From NCBI RefSeq assembly GCF_015832195.1, contig NC_052018.1, forward strand, positions 51,459,666 through 51,523,665: a stretch of 64,000 nt of DNA, written 5' to 3'. Positions 49,696-62,854 of this stretch are shown in pieces. Source of the stretch: Motacilla alba alba. Its lineage: Eukaryota; Chordata; Aves; Passeriformes; Motacillidae. The first letter of the stretch is position 1; every line of letters starts with the position of its first letter. The position numbers and the translations under genes are program-made. The notes under the pieces are model-generated. The model saw only the letters and a list, made by a program, of their open reading frames with translations. It made no database searches and was not told where the DNA came from.

Positions 49696-52229
49696 CTAGA
49701 AATGAGAACAATTGTATATTAGGGAAAAATCTCACAAAGAACAAGAAAATATTGCCAAAACACAACATAATCACTGGAAATTTCACATTTCCTTGCAATT
49801 CTTGTTTTTCAGTTTTCAAAATTGTTTTCAACTTCATATAGTGGGGTAAAAAACTTCAAAATATCTGTAGAGGCTCCCTTACCAGAAGACAAGTGAGTCA
49901 CACAGATCTGAAGCTTCCTAGGGAATGTTTTTACTGCATAGTCCAGATGAAACAAACTTGCTCATGTCAAGTGCTGAGCAGACACGGACTTGGCTTTGTG
50001 CTACAGCCAACAGGAAGCCTTGTAGCTGTATTTGTCTTACAGAAAGGTGTTTTTCTTAGCTTGGGCTCATTGTCGACAAACACAGCCATTAGTCTGGTGT
50101 TCACTTCACAGCTCAGCTTGAGTGAGTTCATGTCTGCATAAGATACACTGTGTAAACACACACACACACGACTGTGTTCCAGAAAGGCTGCTAAAATTTT
50201 ATGCAGACCTCTATATTTGCTCTCCTGGTCACCATCCAGACAGAATACCAGAGCAAACCAGCCTTGAGAGTTAATGACACTTCTTTCAACTGATAACTAC
50301 ATAATAGCGATCCTCTCTAACTGAATTCCATCCTGGAATTCCAGCCTGTACGAGACATGATTGATATTTAGACTTGGTTTTATTTTTTTAAGATGTTTTT
50401 AGATGATGTGTTTAAAAAACACTCATATCACTGAGACTTTCTGGAGCCTTTATCAGAGTCTGAAGAATTACCTTGCGTCTTTGTAATGAGCATAAAGAAA
50501 ACCTGCTGACTGTGTGGGAAGTAGCCACACAGTTTCCGGTATGTCCATTCCCCAGAGCTGGCCAGAGCCTGAACACTTTAATTTACTAGGGGCTGCAAGT
50601 GTTTGAAGCAGCCCCTCAGCACTGCTGGTAGCTAATCCAGTGTAGAGCAAACCCCTGAGAAAAGGGAGGTGGGCCTGTCAATGGAAAGCTCAGCAACACA
50701 GTGCTGGCAGAAGTGCCCCTTTGGACATGCTGAGGAAAACTGTCCTCACGCCCTGATGCCATAGGGGCTCACGGCAGGGAAACTACCCAAGAGAGGGCAG
50801 CATGGCTATGTCACACTGCAGCCACAAAGCTCTGCAGCTACAGTGTCCAAATTCTTCATAAAATTTTCCAGCCAGTGACGGGGGTCATGGCTGTTATTAA
50901 ACACATTAAGGCTCTGAGTGATTATTTGGTTAGCTAGCAGAAGATAAATGGGTAAAGAGGCTGGCTGCTTATTAAGACTATCTCAGTGATTCTTGGAAGT
51001 TATTTGCTTTTCAAATCAACACAGACACTATGGGCATTTATTTTCTCTGGCTTACTTGAGCATGATTTCATTTTATGAAAAAAAATCCCACACTTTCAAG
51101 CTATACACTGAAAGTAGAAAAAAATGAACAATATCCCTGTAAAAGAGAGACTGGACAATGGCTACACTTCAAAGTTTTTTTAAGGCTTTAGGTCTTCATT
51201 CTGCTTTCTTTCTTTCTTCAATTTTACTTTCTGGTTTACATTTCTCCTTAGACTATGTTTAAGTAAAAAAAGAAAAAAAAAGAGTGATTTACATATTTGT
51301 ACCTATATTGTCTGTACATATTCAAATTAAACCTAGTTAATTCATGCATCTCAACATCATGGGATTAATCTCAATTCCATAACAAACTGATATGAATATA
51401 GTTGTATACTTTTTCTTCAAGAGTCAACTGAGTAAAATAAAATGAGACAAAGAGTGAAAATGAACTTCATTATAGAAATACCTGCCATGGAGAAATATCT
51501 AACCTCAGACAAAAACATTCAAATGCCAAGCAATAATAAACATTAGTCTTTAAAAAAATGTCATAATAGGGCAAGGTGATTGGATTTTTAAATTTCCCTG
51601 TCCAAACCATAGCCAAGGAGGGAATTATCAGTCAAAAGAATAGTGAAAATCACCCCTCACACACCCACGATATTGCTTCATAATATATATGATAATTATT
51701 AGATACGTTAATCTTAACCGAAGCCACTGCTGCCATAGAAGACAGTGCAAATCATATACTGAAATTAAAATGTTATTGAAAAAAATAAAGGCAAGAAAAT
51801 GAAATTCTATTATTGGATATGATGGAAGACCCAGATCGAGAGATCGTAAATACTCTTGCATTAGTCTGCATCCAGTTGAAAACTAATACACAAGAGAGAA
51901 ACTTCTTTGCAGGCAAATTACTGAATCCCTTTGTAGAGAAAAAGGCATCAGGGAATGCAAAGAAAATAGTCAGAGGTTTCATTCTTTAGCTGTGTAAGAA
52001 TGATTTTTAATAAACTCTGTGCATCAAAACAGGAGAGTAAAGCAAAAAAAATAATATGCTGAACAAGACTTCACTTGGGCTGATCAAGACCTGCTCAAGC
52101 AAAAGAGAAAACACCCAAAAAGTGTTCAACATGAACTAGAAGAGCTTTGTACTTTAAATGCTTATCTCCACACTCCCCCAAGATTTCAAGCACTTAAATT
52201 GTACAACTTTTAATAATGATCCCAAATAC
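49696..52229 (-). other. TRDN: TRDN intron, about 2.5 kb
   Basis: The segment 50470-50860 is relatively GC-rich and could be an old repeat, but I do not recognise its family. A short CA run lies at about 50156-50169. At 51201-51250 the minus strand reads like a damaged KEKE exon (see findings). The rest is featureless AT-rich sequence. Confidence 0.55.
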
Positions 52230-52289
52230 CTTTAGGCGGTGCTCTCTTTTCTTGTTTTTCTGGCTTTTCAGGTTTCTCTTTGTGAACAA
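52230..52289 (-). CDS. TRDN: Triadin KEKE repeat exon 3 of 4 (VVHKEKPEKPEK)
   Basis: This is a 60-nt exon, phase 1 at both ends. The acceptor is GGTTTTATTTCTAG and the donor AAAG|GTATTT. It encodes VVHKEKPEKPEKQEKRAPPK. It has the most regular KEKPEKPEKQEK run in the window and is the closest to the HKEKxEKxEK consensus of mammalian triadin. The PPK ending and the downstream GTATTT donor are shared with repeat 4, which suggests that these two are the most recent duplicates, although I have not aligned their introns. Confidence 0.94.
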
Positions 52290-53663
52290 CTAGAAATAAA
52301 ACCAATAATCTTAATGGTCATTAAAAAAAAATTACATTTGAATGAGAAAAAGGGTCAAGAAACACAAGTAGGCACCCTGGTCATGCATGCAGAGAATGAG
52401 AAAGATTGATTCAGCTGCTGCTGTTTGTTGTTGATGCCAAAACATGGAACTGGAACTTTCAAACACTCCTCTGTCATCACTGAGGTCTTTGCCATTGGCT
52501 GGAGGAGCAGCAGCCTTTCTATCTCCAGTAATCCCATGAAAGAAGATAGTCAAGGAGAGTGCTACTTATTTATATATTTTTCTTTCTTTAATATATTTAT
52601 ATCCCATAATTTATTGGTTTGTATTGGTTTATTGATATTTTTTATCTTTCTTGTTTATTACTTTGGTTAGTTGCTGAAGGATTTTCTGAACTCCACGAAA
52701 CAACTAGCAGTTTTTCCAGCTATGAATGATTAAGCACTATAATTAATTACAAATCTAATTGCAGTGACATTATAACTAATGTTCTTTGGGGCTTTTTGTT
52801 TGCTTTTAATTTCCACCTTACAAATTGAAATTAACTGCTCTGCAGTTCCTAGATTGCTGGCTCAGGTTTCAGAATACACCCAAGTTGTGCAGTAGTCACT
52901 GGGTAGTGGGTAATCTGAAATATTCTCCTGTGTGGGCTCTGATTTGCTAATTTTTTGGGATTAATGTGTGCACAGTAACTTGTCCATGGATGTGCAGAAC
53001 TGATATATGCATGGGCTGATGTGCCCTGAGGTGACTTACAGGGATCATGTGTGTGAAAACACACAGTTGCCTATTTGAGTACGATATATGGGATTATCCT
53101 AGGAACACAAAAATGTATGCATGAGCATGGAGCTGGTGTTTAAAAAGAAAGTAAAAACTGGGGAAGATAAAACAGCTATTTATTGCAAATAACTACTGAA
53201 AGAACTGGTCCTGGCTTACTCAGTGGCTATGCAATGGCCCCATGTAGTATTTTAGTATTTTATTTAAAATGCTTTTTTCCACATGGCCTTCCTGATTACC
53301 TCTGAGAAAGGTCTGTCAGGTGCCTTTTTCTTAGGTGACCATAGTCTCTTAGCAACCATTCTTATTGCAAGTGTTGGAAATACTCGGTGATTATCATAAG
53401 ATTACACTAATCCAGAGTACAAAATATATTATCTCCCTTCCCCAGGAAAGAACCAAACCAACAAAAAACATGCAGAAGGAATATGAAATGCTACTTAGTG
53501 TGTAAGACTGCAAACGTTTTTATGATTTCATTATTTTTATTCATAATATCACATAACTCTTTTTTTTTTCTCCAATCAAAGGGATACATAAATGGAAATT
53601 GAGTAGAGAATAAGCTTTAGGGTTCCTCCTAATGTAAAATAAATTCTGACATTAAATATTTAC
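52290..53663 (-). other. TRDN: TRDN intron, about 1.4 kb
   Basis: AT-rich intron without recognised repeats or exons. A T-rich tract with tandem TTTATATT-like words lies near 52568-52660, and short T runs occur near 53561-53570. Confidence 0.6.
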
Positions 53664-53723
53664 CTGCATGCCTTTCCTTTTTTTCAGGTTTCTCTTGTCT
53701 TTCCAGTTTGTCTTTACTTGTCA
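53664..53723 (-). CDS. TRDN: Triadin KEKE repeat exon 2 of 4 (VTSKDKLERQEK)
   Basis: This is a 60-nt exon, phase 1 at both ends. The acceptor has a clean pyrimidine tract made of CTTT repeats ending TTCTTAG; the donor is CAG|GTAAAT. It encodes VTSKDKLERQEKPEKKERHA. It matches mammalian VTHKEKEKGKEKVREKEKPEKK in position and charge pattern. It ends in HA rather than the PPK shared by its three sister exons. Its role is the same as that of the neighbouring repeats: charged luminal spacer and calsequestrin contact. Confidence 0.93.
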
Positions 53724-56400
53724 CTAAGAAAGAAAGAAAGAGTTATATATATACCCAAAAAGAAAAAGTCGGGAAAATTAAGAATTTAAAACTATTTCAC
53801 CAAGGATGCCTTAGGATACTAAGTGGCAGAGTGTTACTGCTGAGCTGCCCCGTGCATATTTTTACAGTGTGCATCATACTACAGGGGTGTGAGCAGCCAG
53901 CCCGGGCTAACGAGTTACTGCCATGGCAACATGCCTCAGATGTTTGCTGCACAACATCATCTCTTGCAATTGTCTGTCAATTCCAGAAGAATTCCAGAAA
54001 ACTCTTGGTTACTAAGGCACAGCTCACAGTAAATGCTGCTGCCTGTGATAGGAAAAGGGCTTCACCTTGGCCACCCCATACTCTGTCAGACACAGGTTGT
54101 AAAAGCCCTGGAATCAATCTCGGAGCATAATCTCTGCATCACATGTGCAAATGATACCTCTGTGACTTGCCAGCTGGCTTGAAATGGATAACCAGTAATG
54201 GATATGGATGGTTAGTAATGGATACAGACATGGACACTAGCTGAGATCAGTCCCTGGCAATAAACATCCCAGAACCATAATTAGATACCCAGTATGTGCA
54301 ATGTAAAACTAACATTATGACAGTGGAAACTGCATCATGCTATCCACTCGTTCACAGAACATTTTTCACTCTCTTTTCTTAGGATTTTACACCGTAATGT
54401 TCCAGAAAACGAAAAAATAAGCATGTGGGTTTTGGAGCACTTCTGAAAGAATAGCAGTGAAAATGCAAGCCTAGCTAGCTTAAGTCTAACTCCTGTGGCG
54501 ATTTCATCCAAGTTTAGTAAAACTCCTTTTCTCTAACATGAGGAGATAAGAAACTCCTTTTACAGTACCATGAATTCCATATGTAACTGGATGCAAAAGA
54601 AGAGTGGTAGGCAATATTCAGGCTTCCAAATTTTTAAGAATATAGTGATGAAATGCTTGAGAATATGGCTGACATCTCTGACTGAGATGCCATTAAGTGA
54701 CTGAGACACTTCTAATTACTCTCTATGTCATTAAATAACTTTCTTAAACTTCTTCTCAGAAGTTGATTATAGATTAGAATAGGATGCTATTTATACTCTC
54801 CATTATCTTGATCTTGAAAAGGCAATGTATTTAATGTAGAAAATAAGCCACAAAAATACAGGGATGAAGTCTCTAGAGTCTGCCAGTCACACTGTAATGA
54901 AATGGACCTCAGAAAGACACACATTCATAGTCTTAGTTTTGAAATTTATTTTACAGTAATGTTTATTAGCACTGTGAATACAGAGAATCTCTATACACAG
55001 TAGTGTTTCTGTAGCAGTTTTGGCAATAGCTCACTACATAAAACAAATAGTTCACTTCAAGAAAAAATACCACTAGGTAGACAGAATATTAATAGGATTT
55101 ATGGCAAGCTAAGGCAGCATAATTGTCTTTTTTTTTCAGTGACTATCTGAGTTTGGCTGGGGTAATCTTTTTCCTGTTCTAAGAAACTTAATAAAACATT
55201 AAATATTGTTCTCCTGTGAAATCAAGTTGAAGAGTTCCACAGGTTTTCCACACTATAACAGAAGTCCTAAAGATAAATTCACATTTTAATATGGGACATT
55301 ATTGCTTTTGCTTTGTCATTTTTCCAAACCCCAGAAAAAATTTCCCATGTTATCACCATTCTATTTTCTACCAATAAATATTCATTCTAAGAGACACCTC
55401 AATTTATATGCCTGCCATTAACTTCTAAAATCAGTCTTGTCAGCTCAAGGCACTTTGAATTACTTATATGAAATAGAAAAGCTCCAATCAGACACTGTTA
55501 GAAAGGCCTAGTCAAGCACAGCTTTCAGGAAGTTCACTTTCACTTGAGTTCTTGGCCTGAGTAAGTCTGCTGTGGCTGGATATTTGGTCTTCCCTTTTCT
55601 CTTTTTGGTAATTTATTATGATCATTGGCCTGTTTGCTTTTCCAGAATATTTTTCTTTTTTCAGCCCAAGACTTCATTAACCATAGGTTAGTGCAAAGGA
55701 CATGTTCTCAGAAGAATTAAGTGTTTTGACAAGTAGGTGCACTCCACCAAAATTTAATTTTGCTAAAATATCCTCACAAAAGGTAAACTAAACAGCGGCT
55801 ATTGTAACCCAGAGCTAACTCATGAGCTGTGGGTGAAGAGTAAGCAGTATCCTGATTCTGACTCCTACAACAGATTGGTAATTTGTTGTTGGCATACACC
55901 ACCAGGAAATTATTAAATTCTCTCTAAAACCTCTCTCCAGTGTCTCTGAAATTAATCTGGAGTCTCTGAAACTAATCTGGGGGAATTTCCTTTTTTTTTT
56001 TTTTTTCTTTTTCTCTCTATTTTAAGCATCTTTCCAAAGCAGAATATCTACATGGACCATTTCCAGTATGTTATCATTTACTAATTACATTTTGGTGCAA
56101 AATATTCTTAAGGACAAATAATAAGCTTGTATTTATTAAAGAAGAATAAAATGGACACCAATTTGTGCTCCAGGTACTTTTTACATACCTTACTAATACA
56201 GTAAAGACTTATTAATTAATATCTGAATGTAATTTCAGCTTTTCTGTACAGTGATGAATTCAAATTGTTTTTAAAAACCTCATTCTCCTTCCAGCTGGCT
56301 TTCACAACACCTCCTTCATCCTTAAACATTATTGGGATCTACAAGAACAGTCTTAGAGTCAGTAGACTAAGGCAAGGAATACCAAAAGCTGAATACATAC
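53724..56400 (-). other. TRDN: TRDN intron, about 2.7 kb
   Basis: The stretch 53730-54130 is more GC-rich than its surroundings and holds an open frame of 140 codons on the plus strand. That frame has no start context, family signature or splice partner that I can recognise, so it is not called as a gene. A near-exact 20-bp direct duplication (agtctctgaaactaatctgg) lies at about 55940-55980, and a long T run at 55990-56006. Otherwise nothing is recognised. Confidence 0.55.
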
Positions 56401-56460
56401 CCTTTGGGGGTTCCTTCTTCTCAATTTTTTCTTGTTTCTCAGGTTTGTCTCTGTGTGTTG
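56401..56460 (-). CDS. TRDN: Triadin KEKE repeat exon 1 of 4 (ATHRDKPEKQEK)
   Basis: This is a 60-nt exon, phase 1 at both ends. The acceptor is TTATCATTTGTAG and the donor GG|GTATGT. It encodes ATHRDKPEKQEKIEKKEPPK, 20 residues, strongly like mammalian ATHKEKIEKKEKPETK. Alternating Lys and Glu clusters form the KEKE motif thought to bind calsequestrin in the SR lumen. It is the first of four 60-nt exons that share the pattern (V/A)-(T/V)-x-(K/R)-(D/E)-(K/A)-(P/L)-E-(K/R). The junction codon with the next exon is GTG (Val). No cysteine, no hydrophobic segment, and no N-glycosylation sequon is seen in it. Confidence 0.93.
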
Positions 56461-59400
56461 CTACAAATGATAAACAAATAAATAAACCCCAGCTCACAAT
56501 AAATCTCTAATCTAGATGTATTAAGCACACTTATTATCTCATGAAAGTGATCAAGGAAAAGCATTCGTAAACCCAAATAATGGATTTTAGCTCTGAGTCA
56601 CAGGTACTTGATGATGTATAGACCTGAATGTCAGCATTTATTTCCAGGTCCAAGAGAAATATTTTCCTTGAATAAGTCTTCACATATCAGACTATATTTT
56701 TCTGAAAGAAGTGATTATTCAGCAACCTCAGTCTAATCTGTCCTTTCTCTTTTGGTCCCATTACATAACCACACTGACTCTTAGATTTCTGACAGGAAAT
56801 TATTTTCAGCCCTTGACAGCATTACTTTCTATTCTTAACAAAAAACCGGCCAGCATATTGCATATGCTAGTTTTTTTTCTTTATTTTTAGCTGTCACTTC
56901 CGTCTCAGGATGGATTAACAAGAAAACATCTCTTTTAATCAGAGTGTTACCTCAGGAAGAGCAGCTGTTTAGAACACAACTGGCTCCATGTCCTGCAAGA
57001 GGCAGGCAAACACGAGTCCTTATAGACTCTCCTGCCCACCTCGGTCTCAGAACATGTTACAAAGTGGTTCAATCTCATTTAATAATGATTTTATTCTTAG
57101 TAAACCCATAGTACTAAAAGACTAACATTTCAGGGAATATTTCAGGGAAATATTATTCAGGGGATAATTTCAGGGAAATATTATTTTCCTTTCTGTACCC
57201 AGGTTTCTGGGAAAAAGTAAAACAAATTCTGGTTAGAAGACAGTGAGTGTTTATAAACAAGCACATTATGCTTTTGCATCCATTCATTTATCCAGCTTTG
57301 CAGTGAATGCCATTTCACAAAAATGCAAGCACTTTTTTGTTGGCTCAGCCAACATAAAAAAGCAGGTTGTAGTCATTAAGAAAAATCATTCAGTAAATTC
57401 ATTATGCCTTATATGTGTTTGGATTATCCAAAATTCATTTTCAGTCATAACAAGTAAATTATTGTGATAACAAACAGCCGTACAGTTGAAAAAGATTGAA
57501 GAGAGACATTTCAAAGCCTTTAAAAAATGCGGACAGCAAATTTACACTAAAAAATTAGGCTGTGAAGAAAACAGCAACACCAGCAATGTTTTATTGAATG
57601 AATTACAGACTGCAACTCATTCAAATGCTTTAGCAGATTTAGGAGCATACCAAGGAAAAAAACATTCTCCAAACTGAGCTTTTTTTGCAGAAATTGTAGC
57701 ATGCTTTTACATCTTGCATTTATATTAGCAGATGCTGGCTTTATCTTAAACACTTTTGTCAGTTTTGGCAGGACCAACAGCAGAGTTTTGCAAACAACAG
57801 CTCTGTGGTGGTCAGTGTGAGTGAAACATGAGCTTCTGCACATTCAGACAAAAGCTCTTGTCATCTCTATGCCAAAAAATACAGCTGAACTATGCAGAAC
57901 AGATTGATAATCAGAAAGCTTGTTTTTATCCACAGGGCATCTTACTTTTGTGAGAGAGATTATTGTGGGATTTGAAAAATTTGTTGTAGTTTTTCCATAA
58001 CACTTCCTTATTTCATGATTTGAGAAAAAACACCACACAGCAACAGGAAAACAAACAAAAAAAAGAAATCAAAACAAACAAAACTCCCACCCACACAGCA
58101 AACCCATAAAATAAGCCTTGAACAACACTAACTGAATTTACTGTCAGTAGACCTGAAAGCGGACAGAAAAATCTAATTTAAATTTGTTTCACATCCTCAA
58201 AATGACGCAAACAACAAAAATGCAGGTAAATACCAATATTTTTGTGGACTACAGTTTAAAACATGAAGAAAGGGTTCAGTTGGCCCCTTCTTGAGAAAGG
58301 AAAGTAACTTGATGTATCTGGGCAGGGAGCCTGGAATGAGGATAAGCAGAGACCAGGCTGGCATAAGCATAAGCTATTTTTCTCTTCCCAATTATAGGCT
58401 GAAGGTGATCTCTGGTTAGTTTGAGAGCCTTATCCTGTGTGTTGATATCCCCATAGCCTCAGAGGTTGCTAATCTCAGATTGAAATGTTTATCACTCCCT
58501 CTTATGGGCACTGTCAGAGCTATGGCTTCCCTTATTTGGGAAGGGAAGGTGCTGCCAAAAATTAAAGTGTTCATGTTTCAGAGCTGTGATCACCAGCCAT
58601 TTTTGACTCTTCAGTCACAAGACCAACAAAATCCACTGAAGCTTTTGTTCTGACAAATTTAAATCTGATGTTTCTTAGCATATTAACTCTCCCCACAAAA
58701 TATTTTCATGTTCAACTTCATATGTAGTTATAAAAGCTCTGTCATAAAAAATACATCATTATCTACAGATTTTTTACATATTTTGTCACTTGGATATATA
58801 TTTTTTTTTGTCAGGGGCTTAATACACACTCTTTCTCAAGCTCAAAATTCTATGTGCAAGCATTTAATTTTAGAATTAGCCAGTCTGGCCATATTACCAT
58901 GTTTCTGTGAAAAAAATTTAGAGTTGATTGGATTTTATTTTCCATAAAAAAAAAAAAAAAGGGGAAAAAAGAGCACAAACATACAAAAATGTTTTTAAGG
59001 CTACTTACACACTATTCAGCTGAAAAATACTGAAACTAAATCTGTTTATTCAACTTGAATTCAACCATTTTATTAGCTTTATGACACATTTTGTAGTTAA
59101 AAGATCACCTCTTTTATTGCTTTTGCTACTAGGATGCTGGTGACATCCGTAAGAAAAAAATAACTAGACTTAAAGCCAAGTAGATTTATGGCAATTGTGG
59201 AAGCTAAAATTTTTCCACAAATTAAAAGAAATTTTCTTGGACTTCCCTGCAAATACCAAAAAGTCATAAGCTCAGACTGAAGTGTTGTTAACATTGGAAA
59301 AAATATAACACTCCAACCTAATTTTCACTAACCTAGATTTTGGAAATTGCTGAAATATTTTTTGCATGTCTTTGAATGAAAATTCAGCCTGAGGCAAAAA

Positions 59401-62400
59401 GATGAACATGGGAAATCTCATCCTAAGTGACTGGAGTGTGATGAATTTATAAGTAATCTAAAATAGAAGCTTTTTATGGAAAATTTTAAGGTAATTTAAC
59501 AATATATTCAAAACTTAATATTGCTATCTACTTCACAGAAAAATAAAAATAGGAATTCTGCATATATGTGAGAGGGTTTTCCTAATTTCAATCATCACCA
59601 CAGATTTTATTTGCATCAAGTTGAAGACATAGTTAAGAGGGACGTGATTTAGTTTCTCTTGGATAAAGTTCTCCAACGAAGACATTCCACCTTCCAGAAC
59701 AGAAAGTGTGAAAAGAAGAGGTGTAGTAAGGCACTACTTCTGTACCTAAGAGAAGCAAAAATAGTTTCCAGCTGAGTAAGTCTGAAGTCTGCTGCTTAGT
59801 ACAAAGCCAGGTGATGAATGCAGTAAGCATGAAGCAGAGATTGCTTGCTCCAGCTAACAGACTAAGTGCTTGTCTACAGAGCAGCACTCTCAGGAAAGTT
59901 AAGATAAATGAACTAACACAATGAAGTTAGAGTGCATTAGTCAGAGAGCATTAAACCTCTGCCTCGATGCTTTCATTTGGAAGCAAAGCAACTTTAGATG
60001 GCTGCAACTTAATTCTTCCTGAAGGAATGCTGAAAAAAAGGGATTGGTCTGGAGAGGGGCACAGACTCACAGGTCAAAATACATAAAAGGAAACTATGGC
60101 TACGTTTCCATCTGTACCATCCTCTCCAGTTTAAAGTTAATGCAGGTGTAGTTGTAGCTGTACCTTGAGAAATCAGGCAAAACAGATTTGTCTGTGTATG
60201 AAATATGCCTTTTAATTTATTAACTTGGTGAAATTATGTGGGTTTCTAGAACACTAGGATTTGTATGGTCTAGAGCTCTATTTATGTATTTAGCTGTCTC
60301 AAATACTTTGTCTTCCAGCTACAGGAAATTGACCATCATTACATTGTTTTCTTCTATACCTCACCCCAGCAGCAATGTATTAGTGAAGTGATTTTTGGGA
60401 AAAGCCATACAGTAAATAAATCTTTTCCCATTCCTTCTCAATGCCTGTTCTAATTAGGGCTATTTCCCAGAAATGCGGGGCAATTAATTTCACTGGTGAG
60501 ATCAGTTTTCCATAAAAATCAGAAATTGTCATTGGACCTTCCATTAGACAGAACTTCTGTACTTACATATACTCAGGCACTTTTATCTCAATACTTTTTA
60601 CTATTGTTCTTACTTTTTGCCAAAATAATGTGTAATTAACTCATATTGGTAGTAACACCAATTATATCACCTATTTCTTAAACAGACGCCAGAAACAACT
60701 CAGAGTCCTGCAAAATCTATCTAGAACACAATATCTGGATGCTCAGGAGAGCTGTGTACAGAAAGATAATCAATCCCTTGTGCCTCTGCTGGCTGATCAA
60801 GCTCCTGATCATGCAGTCCAGGTGCCACTGCATTCATGAAATTACTAATACCTCAAATACCAAATTGGAAAGACACTAATTTGTAGTGAACTTGTGCTTA
60901 TGTGTACACGTTATCATGAAATAATTTGATTTCAGGGCTCTTAAGCATGACCAATGGTTTTGTGAAATTACTTCTCAGAGTATTTCTTCTTTCCAGGATT
61001 AAATTTCTAACAATAACTGAAATAGACATTATTGCTGGTAGTTTATCAAAATACTTAATTAAAAACAAATTTTAGGGCACCAGTTTGCCAGACTCTCAAA
61101 ACTGCTTGAATCTTTTCATTTCAGTCACTTCCATCTGGGATTTTTATTCATTATAACTGTTCCTCATATTTCACTTCAATCTTTCAAAAATGAGGCTTAT
61201 AGATTGAACTCCCTTGTAAATTGTGGGACTTGTACTCAGAGGATTTGACTATTCAAAAAAATACAATTAAATTACTTTTAAAACTCTAGTGTTCTCATGT
61301 GTTGGGCAGAAGACAGAAATAGTTTTGCCATTTCCTGCTATTAAAATTATTAATTTTACTTCTGGATTTTTTTCTGTGAAAAACAATAAAAGACTGTATT
61401 TGTGCATGCTTCCTGAAGGTACTTTAGAAGGTAACAGTAAAATTCCCTAAGGATTCATGCCTTTATCACACTGTAGACAGAGGCCAGACAGAAGTTTTCT
61501 TGTCATTGTTCCTCCTATGTACAAGTCACATTGTTGGGATAAAACATGAAAACAAAACAGATAAAAAAAAATTGTTTTGTGCTTCAGCAACTGATTGTAT
61601 AACTAGAGACTGTGTTATCAGGCACATAAATGATGGGATTTAACTAATGACATCTGAACACTTTTTTTTTTTTCTGGCATCTTATAGTTTCTTCCTAATA
61701 ATTTCTGCAATGTTAATATTGTTTTGTGTAAAGAAATGCATTTTTGTATAGATGAAATGGTACACATGAGGCTGTTTTGGTCAAGATTGCAACATCATTT
61801 GTGTTTTTAGATTACTTTACTTGAAAAGACCTTAACTAGGATCCTTGCTAATGGATCTGAGTTCATTATTGCCTGGCTTGCCCTCTGGTATTCTAAAAAA
61901 TTCATTTTGAAAAAACATGGCTTATTAAGTAGTTGGGAAACAGTTCTAGGCAGTCCAGATGAGCCTTATTAGCACAGAACTGGAGCTGAAAAATACTATA
62001 AAAACATTTTACAGAGGTGTAAAATACTATAAAGCCACACTAAGAATACATATAGAAATGAATATATTTGCATGAGGGAGAGTGTATATGTATACACAAT
62101 ATTTTTAATAAGCCTCCTTCTTGCTTCATCCTGCCACTATCAAGTGGAGCAGAGGTGTGTTAGACGGATGCTCATGAAGTTTTATGTGGCTTAGCCATTA
62201 TGGAGGAGCTCTGTTATGCAAAAAAGCCCTTCAGATATCCCAGAAAACACCATTGTTTATATGACCTCTGAAAACCAGTCCAAACCAGTTCTTCTGTGCA
62301 TTTTTGAAATGTGCCAGTTATAGGAGATTAAACAGTCTGAAAAAGAGCAGGTTCTTAAAGTGGAAGTTTTCTTATCTCTGATACACACCTGGCTCACTCT

Positions 62401-62803
62401 TAGCTATGACTTTCTAACTTGGATGGCACCCACTGGCCTATAAATTTACTTTTTCCCTTGCCCAACACACTTCATGCCTTTTGCACCAGAGGAAGTTCAT
62501 CAACACTCAACTTTCTTGCACTTTTACTAGAAAAAAGATTTCTGGAAAAGTTTGGGCAGGAAAATCTTATTATGAATGTGCATTTTCAATCTAGCTACAC
62601 AAGCATAAAATTACTTTTTTTTTTTAATGCAAAGGTATACATGAATTTTTGATCATTTGCAGTCTGTGCCAACTGGTCTTTGAATGTTTCTGTGATACAA
62701 CAGCAGTAGTTAACCAAGTTAACAAAAAAAAATTATTCAGTTAACAAAGACACTGTATGTTACACAAATATATGTGGGCAAACAGACAAAAAAAACAAGT
62801 TAC
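56461..62803 (-). other. TRDN: TRDN intron, about 6.3 kb
   Basis: No convincing exon or transposon is seen. A triplicated ATTTCAGGGAAATATT-like motif lies at about 57128-57178, an A run at 58946-58960, and several T runs are scattered through. Splice-like pairs were tested near 57950, 58985 and 60561; they gave stops or lengths of a few bases. Confidence 0.6.
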
Positions 62804-62854
62804 CCTTCGCTGGCGTTCGTTTTTCAGGTCTCTCTGTTTTCTGTTTTTGAATTT
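62804..62854 (-). CDS. TRDN: Triadin exon, KEKE luminal segment (EIQKQK), about human exon 4-5
   Basis: The exon is 51 nt, phase 1 at both ends. On the minus strand the acceptor follows a long T run (TTTTTTTTTCAG) and the donor is GG|GTAACT. With the incoming G it reads EIQKQKTERPEKRTPAK, which matches the mammalian segment EIHKDKTEKQEKPERK just after the acidic stretch that follows the membrane span. This is the start of the luminal KEKE region. The next exon downstream is at 56401-56460; joining gives GCA (Ala) across the junction. It is shorter than the 60-nt repeats that follow. Exon numbering is uncertain; the splice sites and family match are good. Confidence 0.88.

Noticed and set aside
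53708..54130. Plus-strand open frame of 140 codons in a GC-richer patch
   Set aside because: It overlaps a triadin exon on the other strand, has no recognisable domain, and its composition looks like chance in a less AT-rich patch.
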